A DNA stretch of 64,000 nt, from assembly GCA_020636775.1 (NCBI GenBank), contig JACJXF010000003.1, forward strand, positions 1 through 64,000, written 5' to 3'. Source of the stretch: Bacteroidales bacterium. GTDB lineage: Bacteria > Bacteroidota > Bacteroidia > Bacteroidales > GCA-2748055. The notes beneath the pieces are model-generated. The model did no database searches. It saw only the letters and a program-made list of their open reading frames with translations, and was not told where the DNA came from. A program made the position numbers and the translations under genes. Position 1 is the stretch's first letter. Every line of letters begins with the position of its first letter. This document shows positions 18,466 through 27,700 of the stretch, piece by piece.

Positions 18466-19467
18466 ATGGCATTTAATCTTAAGAACCGCAGTTTTTTAAA
18501 ACTACTTGATTTTACTCCACAGGAAATTCGTTTTTTGATTGACCTGGCAATTGACTTAAAAAAAGCCAAGTACAGCGGTACGGAGCAAGCCAATCTGAAA
18601 GGAAAGAATATTGCCCTGATTTTTGAAAAGACATCCACACGTACCCGCTGTGCTTTTGAAGTGGCAGCTCTGGATCAGGGTGCTCATGTGACCTATCTTG
18701 GGCCTTCAGGATCGCAGATAGGGGTGAAGGAATCCATGAAAGATACAGCCAGGGTACTGGGAAGAATGTATGACGGAATTGAATATCGCGGATTCGGACA
18801 ATCAATTGTTGAAGAGCTTGCTGAATATTCCGGAGTGCCTGTTTGGAACGGTCTTACCGATGAGTTTCACCCAACCCAGATTCTTGCTGATCTAATGACT
18901 ATGATAGAGCACTCCGATAAACCCTTGCATGAAATCAGCTTTTGTTATTTAGGTGATGCCCGCAACAATATGGGGAATTCTCTTATGGTTGGAGCTGCCA
19001 AAATGGGTATGGACTTCAGGGCTGCTGCTCCAAAAAGTGTTCAGCCTGCAGATGAACTGGTTAAAACCTGCAGAGAAATAGCAAGTCACACAGGTGCCAG
19101 AATCACCATTACCGATGATGTTGATAAAGCCGTTAAGGGCGTTGACTTTTTGTACACCGATGTATGGGTGTCGATGGGTGAACCCGATGAAGTCTGGGAA
19201 CAAAGAATTAAGCTGCTTAAGCCATATCAGATAAACAAAGAGCTGGTTGCCAAAACCGGAAATCCAAAGGTTAAATTCATGCACTGTCTGCCCGCTTACC
19301 ATAACCTCGATACAAAAATTGGCAGGGACATTCATAAGAAATTTGGCATGAACGGAATTGAAGTAACAGAGGATGTTTTTGAGGCTCCTTATTCCATTGT
19401 TTTTGATGAGGCGGAAAACAGGGTGCACACCATCAAAGCAGTCATGGTTGCTACCTTAGGAAAGTAG
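18466..19467 (+). CDS. argF: Ornithine carbamoyltransferase
   Basis: A 333-residue enzyme that interconverts ornithine plus carbamoyl phosphate with citrulline. The carbamoyl-phosphate motif STRT is at residues 57-60 (EKTSTRTRCAFEV) and FHPTQILADL follows near residue 130. The ornithine-binding loop VSMGEP and the catalytic-cysteine motif HCLPAYH near residue 272 are present. Length and motifs fit OTC rather than the acetylornithine or succinylornithine variants of some Bacteroidota, which carry altered ornithine loops. Next to carbamate kinase it may work in the catabolic direction, in which case arcB would be the better symbol. Confidence 0.93.
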   Translation: MAFNLKNRSFLKLLDFTPQEIRFLIDLAIDLKKAKYSGTEQANLKGKNIALIFEKTSTRTRCAFEVAALDQGAHVTYLGPSGSQIGVKESMKDTARVLGRMYDGIEYRGFGQSIVEELAEYSGVPVWNGLTDEFHPTQILADLMTMIEHSDKPLHEISFCYLGDARNNMGNSLMVGAAKMGMDFRAAAPKSVQPADELVKTCREIASHTGARITITDDVDKAVKGVDFLYTDVWVSMGEPDEVWEQRIKLLKPYQINKELVAKTGNPKVKFMHCLPAYHNLDTKIGRDIHKKFGMNGIEVTEDVFEAPYSIVFDEAENRVHTIKAVMVATLGK

Positions 19468-19513
19468 TAAAACTAATTTCCTTCGAATTACTTAACACCG
19501 GCACATAATAGAA

Positions 19514-19533
19514 GGCCAGATCCTTATCTGGCC
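19514..19533 (-). terminator. Possible terminator hairpin between convergent genes
   Basis: Perfect stem GGCCAGAT / ATCTGGCC with loop CCTT. It overlaps the stop codon of the minus-strand DUF456 gene and is followed on that strand by the T-rich TTCTATTAT. It lacks a clean T run, so it may only block convergent transcription from argF. Confidence 0.4.
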
Positions 19534-20021
19534 AGCTCGCGGAAGAAATAGTATGTCATCAGGAAAGTAGCAGAAAGTTTAAGGCCTACGCCTAAAATAA
19601 ATCCTATAAAACTGCCGAATCCTGCCCTAAGGGATGATTTCTCATCTCTTCCGCTTATCAATTCGGCTAAAAAGGCTCCTAAAAAAGGTCCTAAAATAAT
19701 TCCAAGAGGTCCGAAAAATATCATTCCAATTACTACACCGGCAGCAGCTCCCCATGTTCCTGCCCTTGTGCCTCCAAATTGTTTGGTGCCCCATACGGGT
19801 ACAACATAATCCAGAACTGTAACAATTATAGTAACTAATGCGAAAATCCAGAGCAGATTCTTATAGTTGGTGAGATATTCTGGACTTACATACCTGGTGA
19901 AAACCAACATAAGCATTCCAAAAAATGCAATGGGAGGGCCCGGGATCAAAGGTAAAATACATCCGATGATGCCGATAAGCAGCAGCAGAATCCCCAGAGC
20001 TGTAAGTAAAACATCCATCAT
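19524..20021 (-). CDS. DUF456 membrane protein
   Basis: A 165-residue integral membrane protein of the DUF456 family, function unknown. It has strongly hydrophobic helices at the N-terminus (LLTALGILLLLIGIIGCILP), around residues 45-65 and at the C-terminus. Between them is the glycine-rich family hallmark FGGTRAGTWGAAAGVVIG and FFGPLGIILGPFLGAFLAEL. It is the last gene of a three-gene minus-strand row with the metal-binding lipoprotein and a second membrane protein. Confidence 0.88.
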   Translation of the reverse strand: MMDVLLTALGILLLLIGIIGCILPLIPGPPIAFFGMLMLVFTRYVSPEYLTNYKNLLWIFALVTIIVTVLDYVVPVWGTKQFGGTRAGTWGAAAGVVIGMIFFGPLGIILGPFLGAFLAELISGRDEKSSLRAGFGSFIGFILGVGLKLSATFLMTYYFFRELAR

Positions 20022-20049
20022 GAAAAATTAAAAAAAGCCGGATATACTT

Positions 20050-20430
20050 TTATTGGGCTGCTTCTTCAGCTTTCGGATCTTCCTGGTGAACGGCATAGCC
20101 GGTTACCTTATATCCCTTGTCATTAATGGCCTGGGATATTTTAGAAATGTCGGCCTGTGTTGAGTCAAATTTTACAACAGCTTTACCGGTTTCAAAAGAT
20201 GAGTTGATTTCTACAACACCATTTACATTCGCAACACTCGAATTTATAGTGTTTTCACAACCTGTGCAGGTCATTCCTTCAATGGAGACATCCATTTGAA
20301 CAAGTGCATCAGGGTTAACAACAAGATTGGTACTGGAGGGATTTTCTGTTTTTTCTGTTTCAGATGTTTTTGCTTTACAACCAAAAATTAGCAGAGCCAG
20401 AATTGTGACGAATAGAAGATTTTTTTTCAT
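20050..20430 (-). CDS. Heavy-metal-associated (HMA) domain lipoprotein
   Basis: A 126-residue protein with a lipoprotein signal ending in IFGCKAK, a short Thr/Ser/Glu-rich spacer, and one HMA domain. The domain's metal site GMTCTGC (copper-type CxxC) opens a beta-alpha-beta fold seen in VVEINSSFETGKAVVKFD and the ISQAINDKGYKV helix. It likely binds Cu(I) or a similar ion at the cell surface or in the periplasm. The start at 20430 (MKKNLLFV) is preferred over one at 20457, because the latter precedes the signal peptide and overlaps the upstream gene. It is the middle gene of its operon. Confidence 0.88.
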   Translation of the reverse strand: MKKNLLFVTILALLIFGCKAKTSETEKTENPSSTNLVVNPDALVQMDVSIEGMTCTGCENTINSSVANVNGVVEINSSFETGKAVVKFDSTQADISKISQAINDKGYKVTGYAVHQEDPKAEEAAQ

Positions 20431-20440
20431 GAGGTTTATA

Positions 20441-21052
20441 TTAATTTGAAACACCAATTATATCATCAAAGGCAACATAAACAGCGAGATAACTCAATGG
20501 AATTGTTACAAGTAATCCAATCCCAAAGGCTAAAATGCCTGCAATGTTCAGGAGTATAAGAACAATTAAAAAAGCGAATATACCAAACCATTCTCTGTGA
20601 ACAAGTTTTCGGCTCGATTCCATTGCTTCCCAGAAATCCATTTTTCCGAAAACTATATAAAAAGGAGTAAAAATGTATCCTACCAGAAAATAAACTCCTG
20701 GTAATATCAGAACAATAAAGCCAATAATTATAATAATGCCGGAAAAAAGTGAAAATAAGAGAAGTCCAGCAAAATGTTTAAATCCCTCGAAAAAGTGATC
20801 GAAAATAATGGTCTCTCCCTTTGAAAGCTTAAAGGCGACAATGAAAAAGCCGGCAGCAAGGGTTTGCATGAGCAATACATCAACTATGGGAACTGAAATA
20901 GCAATTGCTAATAACAGGGTGAAAAGAACAAAATAATCTATTCGTTGTCTGAATATATCCCAGGCCTTACTAATATACATTTCAATCTTTACAGGATAAC
21001 CGTTTCGTACCCTGTCTTCTGTTTTTGAACCGAATTCATGTATTACTTCCAT
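20441..21052 (-). CDS. Polytopic membrane protein, function unknown
   Basis: About 203 residues with roughly five hydrophobic helices, including FVLFTLLLAIAISVPIVDVL and FSGIIIIIGFIVLILPGVYF. The segment MYISKAWDIFRQRIDYF at the front and FGKMDFWEAMESSRKLV before the last helices resemble the small DUF975/GdpP-membrane-like group with a 'W.. ESSR' loop, but I do not name a function. The start at 21052 (MEVIHEFGS) is chosen because a good promoter sits just upstream (21070-21102) and an earlier ATG at 21112 would lie before it. Confidence 0.75.
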   Translation of the reverse strand: MEVIHEFGSKTEDRVRNGYPVKIEMYISKAWDIFRQRIDYFVLFTLLLAIAISVPIVDVLLMQTLAAGFFIVAFKLSKGETIIFDHFFEGFKHFAGLLLFSLFSGIIIIIGFIVLILPGVYFLVGYIFTPFYIVFGKMDFWEAMESSRKLVHREWFGIFAFLIVLILLNIAGILAFGIGLLVTIPLSYLAVYVAFDDIIGVSN

Positions 21053-21069
21053 AACAGTAAATTTGAACT

Positions 21070-21102
21070 GAAAATTACGGCTTTTTTGTTGATTTCTCCA
21101 AA
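21070..21102 (-). promoter_or_regulatory. Promoter of the membrane protein/HMA/DUF456 operon
   Basis: On the minus strand TTTG (21102-21099), 21 bases, then TAATTTTC (21077-21070), one mismatch to TAnnTTTG. Transcription would begin near 21063, 11 bases before the chosen ATG, which decides that start. Confidence 0.5.
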
Positions 21103-21194
21103 TCCAATTCAAAATGAAAATGAAAGTATTCTCAAAATAGGCTATCAGTAAAATTGATTATCTCGACTTGAAATCCTACATTTCGAAAAAAAAT

Positions 21195-21812
21195 ATGATT
21201 TCAATTATTAATAGATGCAGGGCGAACAGCCTGTCGGTTGGTATTATGTTTTTACTCGTTCTTGTTGTTACTGCCTCCTGTCAAAAGAAAACTGAAGTAA
21301 TCAGGATAACACTGCAAACTGAACTTGGTGATATAAAGGCAGAATTGTATACAGCGAAAGCGCCGGTAACCTGCAGGAATTTTCTCAATTATATCGATAG
21401 TGTGGGAGAAAAGGGAGGTGAGTTTTACCGGACCGTTACACTCACCAATCAACCCGATAATGATGTAAAGATTCAGGTTATACAGGGAGGTTTTAACCTG
21501 GCGGATATGGATTCTTCACAAATTATACCCATCCCTTTGGAGAGGACAAACCTGACAGGTATATTGCATAAAAACGGGACGCTTTCCATGGCACGGGATG
21601 ACCCCGATTCCGGCAGCACTGAATTCTTTATATGTATTGGGGACCAGCCATCATTGGATTTTGGAGGAAAACGTAATCCCGATGGACAAGGATTTGCTGC
21701 TTTTGGAAGGGTTACCAAAGGCATGGATATTGTTCGAAGCATCCAAAACTCTGATTCTGAAAATCAGAAACTTATCCCGCCGGTAAAAATCATTAGAATT
21801 TATCGCGACTAG
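21195..21812 (+). CDS. Cyclophilin-type peptidyl-prolyl isomerase, lipoprotein
   Basis: A 205-residue exported cyclophilin that speeds prolyl cis-trans isomerisation during folding in the envelope. The lipoprotein signal ends in VTASCQKK. The cyclophilin domain shows TELGDIKAELYTAKAPVTCR, GGEFYRTV, the VIQGGF active-site strand, GTLSMARDDPDSGSTEFFIC and FAAFGRVTKGMDIVR. The ATG at 21195 is chosen over a TTG at 21168, which would give a longer, more charged N-terminus. It is divergent from the membrane-protein operon. Confidence 0.92.
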   Translation: MISIINRCRANSLSVGIMFLLVLVVTASCQKKTEVIRITLQTELGDIKAELYTAKAPVTCRNFLNYIDSVGEKGGEFYRTVTLTNQPDNDVKIQVIQGGFNLADMDSSQIIPIPLERTNLTGILHKNGTLSMARDDPDSGSTEFFICIGDQPSLDFGGKRNPDGQGFAAFGRVTKGMDIVRSIQNSDSENQKLIPPVKIIRIYRD

Positions 21813-21850
21813 AATTCCGGTTATTTCTCTTTGCTACATAATATCCGGTT

Positions 21851-21994
21851 TTAGGGCTTGCAACCGCACGATCCTGCTGAGCAGGAGGATGTGGCTTTGG
21901 TTTTTTTTGCCGGAATTACAAATCGTCCCAATTGATAAAAACCGTAAAGAACAGCGAGAGCGAAGATGCTTAATGCAATAATTTCCTGTATCAT
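21851..21994 (-). CDS. FeoB-associated Cys-rich membrane protein
   Basis: A 47-residue protein read directly from the minus strand. It has an N-terminal hydrophobic helix (MIQEIIALSIFALAVLYGFY), a basic stretch, and a Cys-rich tail SSCSAGSCGCKP with three cysteines. This is the form of the small FeoB-associated proteins found beside ferrous-iron transporters. Its ATG lies three bases after the feoB stop, so the two are almost certainly co-translated. The tail may bind Fe(II) or a cluster near the FeoB pore; that role is inferred. Confidence 0.88.
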   Translation of the reverse strand: MIQEIIALSIFALAVLYGFYQLGRFVIPAKKTKATSSCSAGSCGCKP

Positions 21995-21997
21995 TTT

Positions 21998-24430
21998 TTA
22001 CTTTAGAATTAAATTGGTTAAGTGATAAACTGCAAAACTCAAAACCCAGGCAAGACCGCTGGTATAAATTACCAGAAAAAGCGAATATAGGGCAGAGCCC
22101 GATTCTCTCGCCACAGAAACTACCACGGCTACGCAAGGGAAATAAATCAATATAAACATAAGGAAGGATAAGGCAGCTGCAGGAGTGTAAACAATTTCTC
22201 CATTACTGTATCTCTGAAGCTTTAATTTTTCTCCCAGGCTCAGACTTTGGTCGACATTGCCTCCCTGTCCGTATATTACTCCCATGGTGCTTACAACTAT
22301 TTCTTTAGCAGCAACTCCTGCTAAAAGACTAACACCCATTTTCCAGTCAAAACCCAAAGGTTTGATAACGGGTTCGATAAATTTACCTATCATTTCAAGA
22401 TAACTTGAATGAACAACAGGATTCAATTGTGTTTGGGGATTAAGACCAAGCTCTGAAACAGACAGAACCTGTTTTTGCTTTACGTCGCCCGAGAGCAGGG
22501 AACTGTTTTTTGGATAATAGCCTAATCCCCATATTATAACCGATGCAATCAGAATGACACTGCCTATCTTATGAAGATACTGGTAGGATTTATTCCACAT
22601 ATGCCTGATGGTGTTTCTTCCTGTAGGTATTCTGTAGGGAGGGAGTTCCATAACAAAGGGAAGGTCTTCCTTGCGAAAATGAAACCTCCTTAGCAGAAGT
22701 GCCGTCGAAGCTGCCAAAATTATTCCCGTTAAATATAAACCAAATAGGATGCTTCCCTGATGAAATGGAAAAAACGTACCGATAATCAGAATATAAACCG
22801 GTAATCGGGCGGAGCATGACATAAAGGGAAGAATAAGCATGGTGATAATCCTGTTGTTCCGGCTTTCAATAATCCGGGTCGAGAGTATGGCCGGAACGTT
22901 GCAGCCGAATCCCATTACCATGGGAATGAATGATTTTCCATGAAGCCCGATACCATGCATAAATTTATCCATCAGGAAGGCTGAACGTGCCATATATCCT
23001 GTGTCTTCCAGTATAGATATAAAGAAAAACAGGATTAAAATATTGGGAAGAAAAACAATAACGCCGCCGATGCCTCCTATAACTCCCTGTATAAGTAAAT
23101 CCTTCAAATCTCCCGCAGGAAGGCTAGATTCAGCGAATGCTGAAATCCAGGAAACACCGGTTTCAATCCACCTGACCGGAAATTGGCCCAGCCTGAAGGT
23201 TGCCTCAAACATCAGCCACAGCAATATAAAAAATACCGGCAACCCAAGGTATTTATGGGTAAGTATTTTATCGATATTCTCGCTTCTCTGCTTTTTTTGC
23301 CTGTGATTTTTTTCAAAAGTCTCTCTGAGCGCCCCGGCAATAAAGCCGTATTTAGCATCGCTTATCATAGTGCCCGTATCTTCGCCCGACAGCGATTCAA
23401 GTTTCTTTATTTCCCGCTTAACTCTGTCTACTGTTGTTTCTAATTCCTTTTCACCTGATATTTTAGTAATAATGTCAGCATCCTTTTCAAGAAGCTTAAT
23501 AGCTAAAAACCTTGGAGGTATTGAACTGCTTTCGTCAGTAATGCCGGCATTATTTAAATCTTTAATGATTTTATCAATAGATTCTTCAAAGTCAGTCCCG
23601 TAATTAATATTGACTGTTCTTCTTTCTTCCTCTTTCTCATTATGCTTGGCAATGATTGCTTCAAAAAGTTGTGCGAGTCCTTTTCCCCGGGAGCCGACCG
23701 TGGGGACAATTCTGGCCCCAATCATTTTTCCAAATTTTTGATAATCAAAGCGATCGTCTTTTTGTTTCAGCTCATCATACATGTTAAGCGCAATTACCAG
23801 GTTTACGTTTAAATCCAGCAACTGGGTTGTCAGGTACAAATTTCGCTCAAGGTTCGTGCTGTCAACAACATTTACAATAATATCAGGAGAAGAATTAAAA
23901 ATAAAATCTCTGACGTAAACCTCTTCCGGAGAATAGTGCGAAAGCGAATAAGTACCGGGAAGGTCAATAATATTCAGAGTGTAGCCTCCATATTGAAGTT
24001 GACCTAGTTTTGAGTCGACGGTCACACCTCCATAATTTCCAACATGCTCATGTCCCTGGCAGGCATAATTGAAAATACTGGTTTTACCTGAATTTGGGTT
24101 GCCTACCAGTCCTACTGTAATGATCTTTTCCTTATTTATCCTTGAACTCTTACCACCCTGCAGACTGAATGTTCCATTGAAAGCCTGTGGAGGAGGGAAG
24201 GGATGATCCTCAGGTGACACATCTATCAGTGCAGCTTCTGCCCGGCGAAGAGAAACATTATATCCCATAATGTAATACTCAACGGGATCTTTAAAAGGAG
24301 CATTTTTGATTACAGTAACCTTTTGCCCCTTAATGAACCCCATTTCAGTAATTCTTTTTCGGAAAGCGCCTTCTCCACGTACCCTCAAAATTATTCCGCT
24401 TTCCTTGCTTTGCAGCTCTTCTAATATCAT
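21998..24430 (-). CDS. feoB: FeoA-FeoB fusion, ferrous iron transporter
   Basis: An 810-residue inner-membrane Fe(II) transporter. Residues 1-72 are a FeoA-type SH3 domain (ITEMGFIKGQKVTVIKNAPF). The GTPase follows: G1 GNPNSGKT at 110-117, the G3 region DLPGTYSLSHYSPEE and G4 ALNMYDE. The C-terminal part has the two Gate regions with about ten helices (FFISILEDTGYMARSAFLMD, MGFGCNVPAILSTR, LLAGVAAKEIVVSTMG). FeoA and FeoB are separate genes in many bacteria; the fusion is common in Bacteroidota. It implies growth where Fe(II) is available, that is low-oxygen conditions. Expression is probably iron-controlled, but no certain Fur box was found. Confidence 0.97.
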   Translation of the reverse strand: MILEELQSKESGIILRVRGEGAFRKRITEMGFIKGQKVTVIKNAPFKDPVEYYIMGYNVSLRRAEAALIDVSPEDHPFPPPQAFNGTFSLQGGKSSRINKEKIITVGLVGNPNSGKTSIFNYACQGHEHVGNYGGVTVDSKLGQLQYGGYTLNIIDLPGTYSLSHYSPEEVYVRDFIFNSSPDIIVNVVDSTNLERNLYLTTQLLDLNVNLVIALNMYDELKQKDDRFDYQKFGKMIGARIVPTVGSRGKGLAQLFEAIIAKHNEKEEERRTVNINYGTDFEESIDKIIKDLNNAGITDESSSIPPRFLAIKLLEKDADIITKISGEKELETTVDRVKREIKKLESLSGEDTGTMISDAKYGFIAGALRETFEKNHRQKKQRSENIDKILTHKYLGLPVFFILLWLMFEATFRLGQFPVRWIETGVSWISAFAESSLPAGDLKDLLIQGVIGGIGGVIVFLPNILILFFFISILEDTGYMARSAFLMDKFMHGIGLHGKSFIPMVMGFGCNVPAILSTRIIESRNNRIITMLILPFMSCSARLPVYILIIGTFFPFHQGSILFGLYLTGIILAASTALLLRRFHFRKEDLPFVMELPPYRIPTGRNTIRHMWNKSYQYLHKIGSVILIASVIIWGLGYYPKNSSLLSGDVKQKQVLSVSELGLNPQTQLNPVVHSSYLEMIGKFIEPVIKPLGFDWKMGVSLLAGVAAKEIVVSTMGVIYGQGGNVDQSLSLGEKLKLQRYSNGEIVYTPAAALSFLMFILIYFPCVAVVVSVARESGSALYSLFLVIYTSGLAWVLSFAVYHLTNLILK

Positions 24431-24447
24431 TTTTGGGATATTTTATA

Positions 24448-24467
24448 CAAAAGTACCCTTAAGTACC
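24448..24467 (-). promoter_or_regulatory. Possible feoB promoter core with a direct repeat
   Basis: On the minus strand TACTTTTG (24455-24448) matches TAnnTTTG and lies 18 bases before the feoB ATG; the -33 region is poor. On the plus strand AAGTACC occurs twice with a 10-base period (24451-24457 and 24461-24467), one helical turn apart and overlapping the -7 element. That is a plausible place for a repressor, but no family can be named. Confidence 0.35.
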
Positions 24468-24724
24468 TGTTTCTGTATACCTATTTATAGTGATTCTTTA
24501 GCAGTTGTGACCCTATAAACAGGTTTGTTCCTAAGAATAAATTCCTTGCAATTGTCAGATTTCCGACGCTTTGCCCTAAAGAGATTTTTTTTTTAGTTAC
24601 CTTGAACTAAAATAGTAATGCGATGTTGATAAATGTGACAGATTATATTCTCTTTTAATTGTGAATTGTACATTCTCTAAAGTTCAGATTGAAGAATAAC
24701 ATTAAAAATTCAAAACGCTGTAAT

Positions 24725-27700
24725 ATGAAGAAGTTTTACTTTTCCTTGATGGTCTTTTGCATGTTTAGCCTGAATTCAGTGCTATTTTCGCAAGTTCCGG
24801 ATTGGAACAGGGTACTGGAAGTGTATGCATATGACTTTCAGTCTGCTAATGCTTTAACCTCAATGAATGGTTCGGTTTATATGGCAGGAAGTGTCAACGG
24901 ACCAGTCACCTTTGCAGGTGTTAGTTTTACAAGTGTTGGTATAAAAGATATGATTCTTTCGAAAATCACCAGCACCGGGACTCCTGTCTGGACAAAACAA
25001 ATACCTGCCGAACCGGAAAAATATATTAATCCGCTGGCAATTAGCATTGCACCCAATGGAGATTTATATGTAATTGCGAGTTTTACCGGCAGTGTCACTC
25101 TCGGCAGCAGCACCGTAATTTCGGATCCGCTGATAAATACTTTTTATGCAAAATTTGATACCCTTGGGGTTGCAAAATGGGCGGTCGCCTTCGCTGCAAC
25201 CGGCAATGCAAAATCAAAAATTGCCTTTGACGGATCAGGGAATTCCTATGTCATAAGCAGAGGCAGTAAATTAGTTAAGGTCAGTTCTGGCGGGAATATT
25301 TTATGGGAACAAACCTTCCCTGACAGGACCTTACAAGCTGTTGCAGTGAAAGGTACCAGCCTTTTTATTGGAGGAACCCTTCAAACATCAACAAATTTTG
25401 GCTCACTCTTGCTCAATATGGTAGGTGGTTATAATACCGGATTTCTTGTTAAATCCGACCTGAATGGAATTTTCAGCGATTCTGTGATAGTAGGAGGCTC
25501 GCCAACCGGCGACGGATCATCAGTAAGTGATATAATGTTTGATGCTTCCGGAAGTCTTTTAATCACAGGTGTTTATACCTCCAGCCTGAATCTTAGGTCT
25601 CTGAACCTGGCAAATAGTCCCGGTTTATATTACACATATATTGCAAAATGTGATAGTAATTTTCTTTTCGAATGGGCAAAAAGCAGTGATCCATTAGAAA
25701 ATCCTTTGAGAGACATGACCAGTTTCCGGTTGTTTAAAGATAATTCCAATAATTTGTACCAGTATGGAGCAATCGGCAACCCTTTTAATTTTGGTGCAGT
25801 GTCTGTACTTCCAAATTTCGGACAATATTATATTCAATTTGACCCGAATGGAAATTCCTTGCTTGCCTTCGAATTGCAGAACACATCATCAAATGGAATT
25901 TACATAACTCCGGATGTTAAAATTTTGGCTGCAGGATCCTTTAATTATAATGGAGCGCCTAACTACGGAAATTTATTCCTCCGACAGTATCAAAGTAATA
26001 TGAATTTAGACTGGGAACTGGTTTCCAATGGAACTCAAACCGGAAGTGTTAGTTTAAATTATGTGAAGTATGATTCAAAAGGGAATATGTATGTACAGGC
26101 GACCATGAAAGGTTTTGTGAATTACATGGGTAATATCGTAGACAAAAATATTTCTCAAACCGTACTTGCAAAACATGATGTCTCCGGCAATGTTAGCTGG
26201 ATTGCCCAAATTGAGGATTTAGACGGCGGACACTCATCCAGTTATCACAATTTTACAGTGGATAAGGATAACAATGTAATTACTGCAGGTCTGATTTCGG
26301 ACTCTGCAAATATTGGAGGAACAAAGTACACCAATCTTAATCCGGTGATGGATAGTTATCTTGCCAAATACACGGCAAATGGTGTTAAATCCTGGGCTTA
26401 CCAGTTTAATAGCGATGATGTTTTTGAAATTCATGGAATTACAACCGACCTGCAGGCAAATATTATCGTATCCGGAAAATTCCGGTCTCAGATCAATATT
26501 CAGGGAACCATCCTGGACGCAGGATTGGTGGATGGTGCCTTCGTACTTAAATTTAGTCCTGCCGGAGCCCTTATATGGGCCCGGGCATACCCGGTTGGGG
26601 ATGTAGTATATCTGAATTTCCCAAATACTGATGGAAACAACAATATTTACCTCACGGCAGATATTGCGGCAGCCACTGGTGGCATTTTGACTTTTGGTTC
26701 AGCAACAACTCCACAGACCGAGTCAGAATCATCTGTTTTGGTTAAACTTTCTCCCACAGGAAGCCCTCTCTGGGTAAGATCATTTGGTGGTGTGGTCGGG
26801 GATGTAAATTCCTACAGCTGGCCTACTGCATCAAAAACCGATCCTTCCGGAAACACCTATATCTGGGGATGGTGTCAGAATGATGCATCCATTGGAACTT
26901 TTAAGCTTACAAACCCGATTGGCACAAGCTATTCTTACTACCTTACAAAAATCAGCACTGCAGGGGATGTTGTCTGGGCGAATGCCGTATATGAAAAAAA
27001 ATACGCCTTCAACTACGGGGATATGCTTGATCTGGATAAATCCGGGAATATATATGCAGGGGGACATTTCAAAGACATCATTAGTTTGGATGGAAATATC
27101 ACAGCTCCCTCAGGAACCAACGACTTTTTTGTAGCCAAGTTTTCCAATTCAGGTGCCTATCAGTGGATTAAAGCCATCCCGGCTAATGCTAATATCATTA
27201 ATGCTTTAAGTGTAATCAATAAGGATGTTTTAACCATAGCCGGAAATGCCGGTGTAAATCCAACCATCGGACCTTTTGCTGTTACGAAGAAAAGTATAAA
27301 TACCGGAATACTGGCTACCCTTGGGATTTCCGTTAAAACAGATTTCTCATATGTTATAGATACGGCAATGCTCCAGGTCAGCTTTACCGACCTGTCTTCT
27401 GCCAATACCGCTTCATGGTACTGGACCATGGGTGATGGAAAAATTGTAAAAGCAAAGAACCCGGTTTATACTTATTCCAAACCTGGTGTTTACAAAGTTT
27501 GCCTTACTGCAGCAGATAATCTCAGCGCTTCTGCCAGCACTGCTTGTAAGGAAATACGAGTGGGAATAACCCCCTGTAATGTAGTTGCCAAATTCAGTTA
27601 TGTTTCTGGAGAATCCGACCTGAAAACAAGCTTCATAAATGCTTCTTCCGGCGCTGTGACTGATTATTTCTGGACATTTGGCGATGGACGAACATCCACC

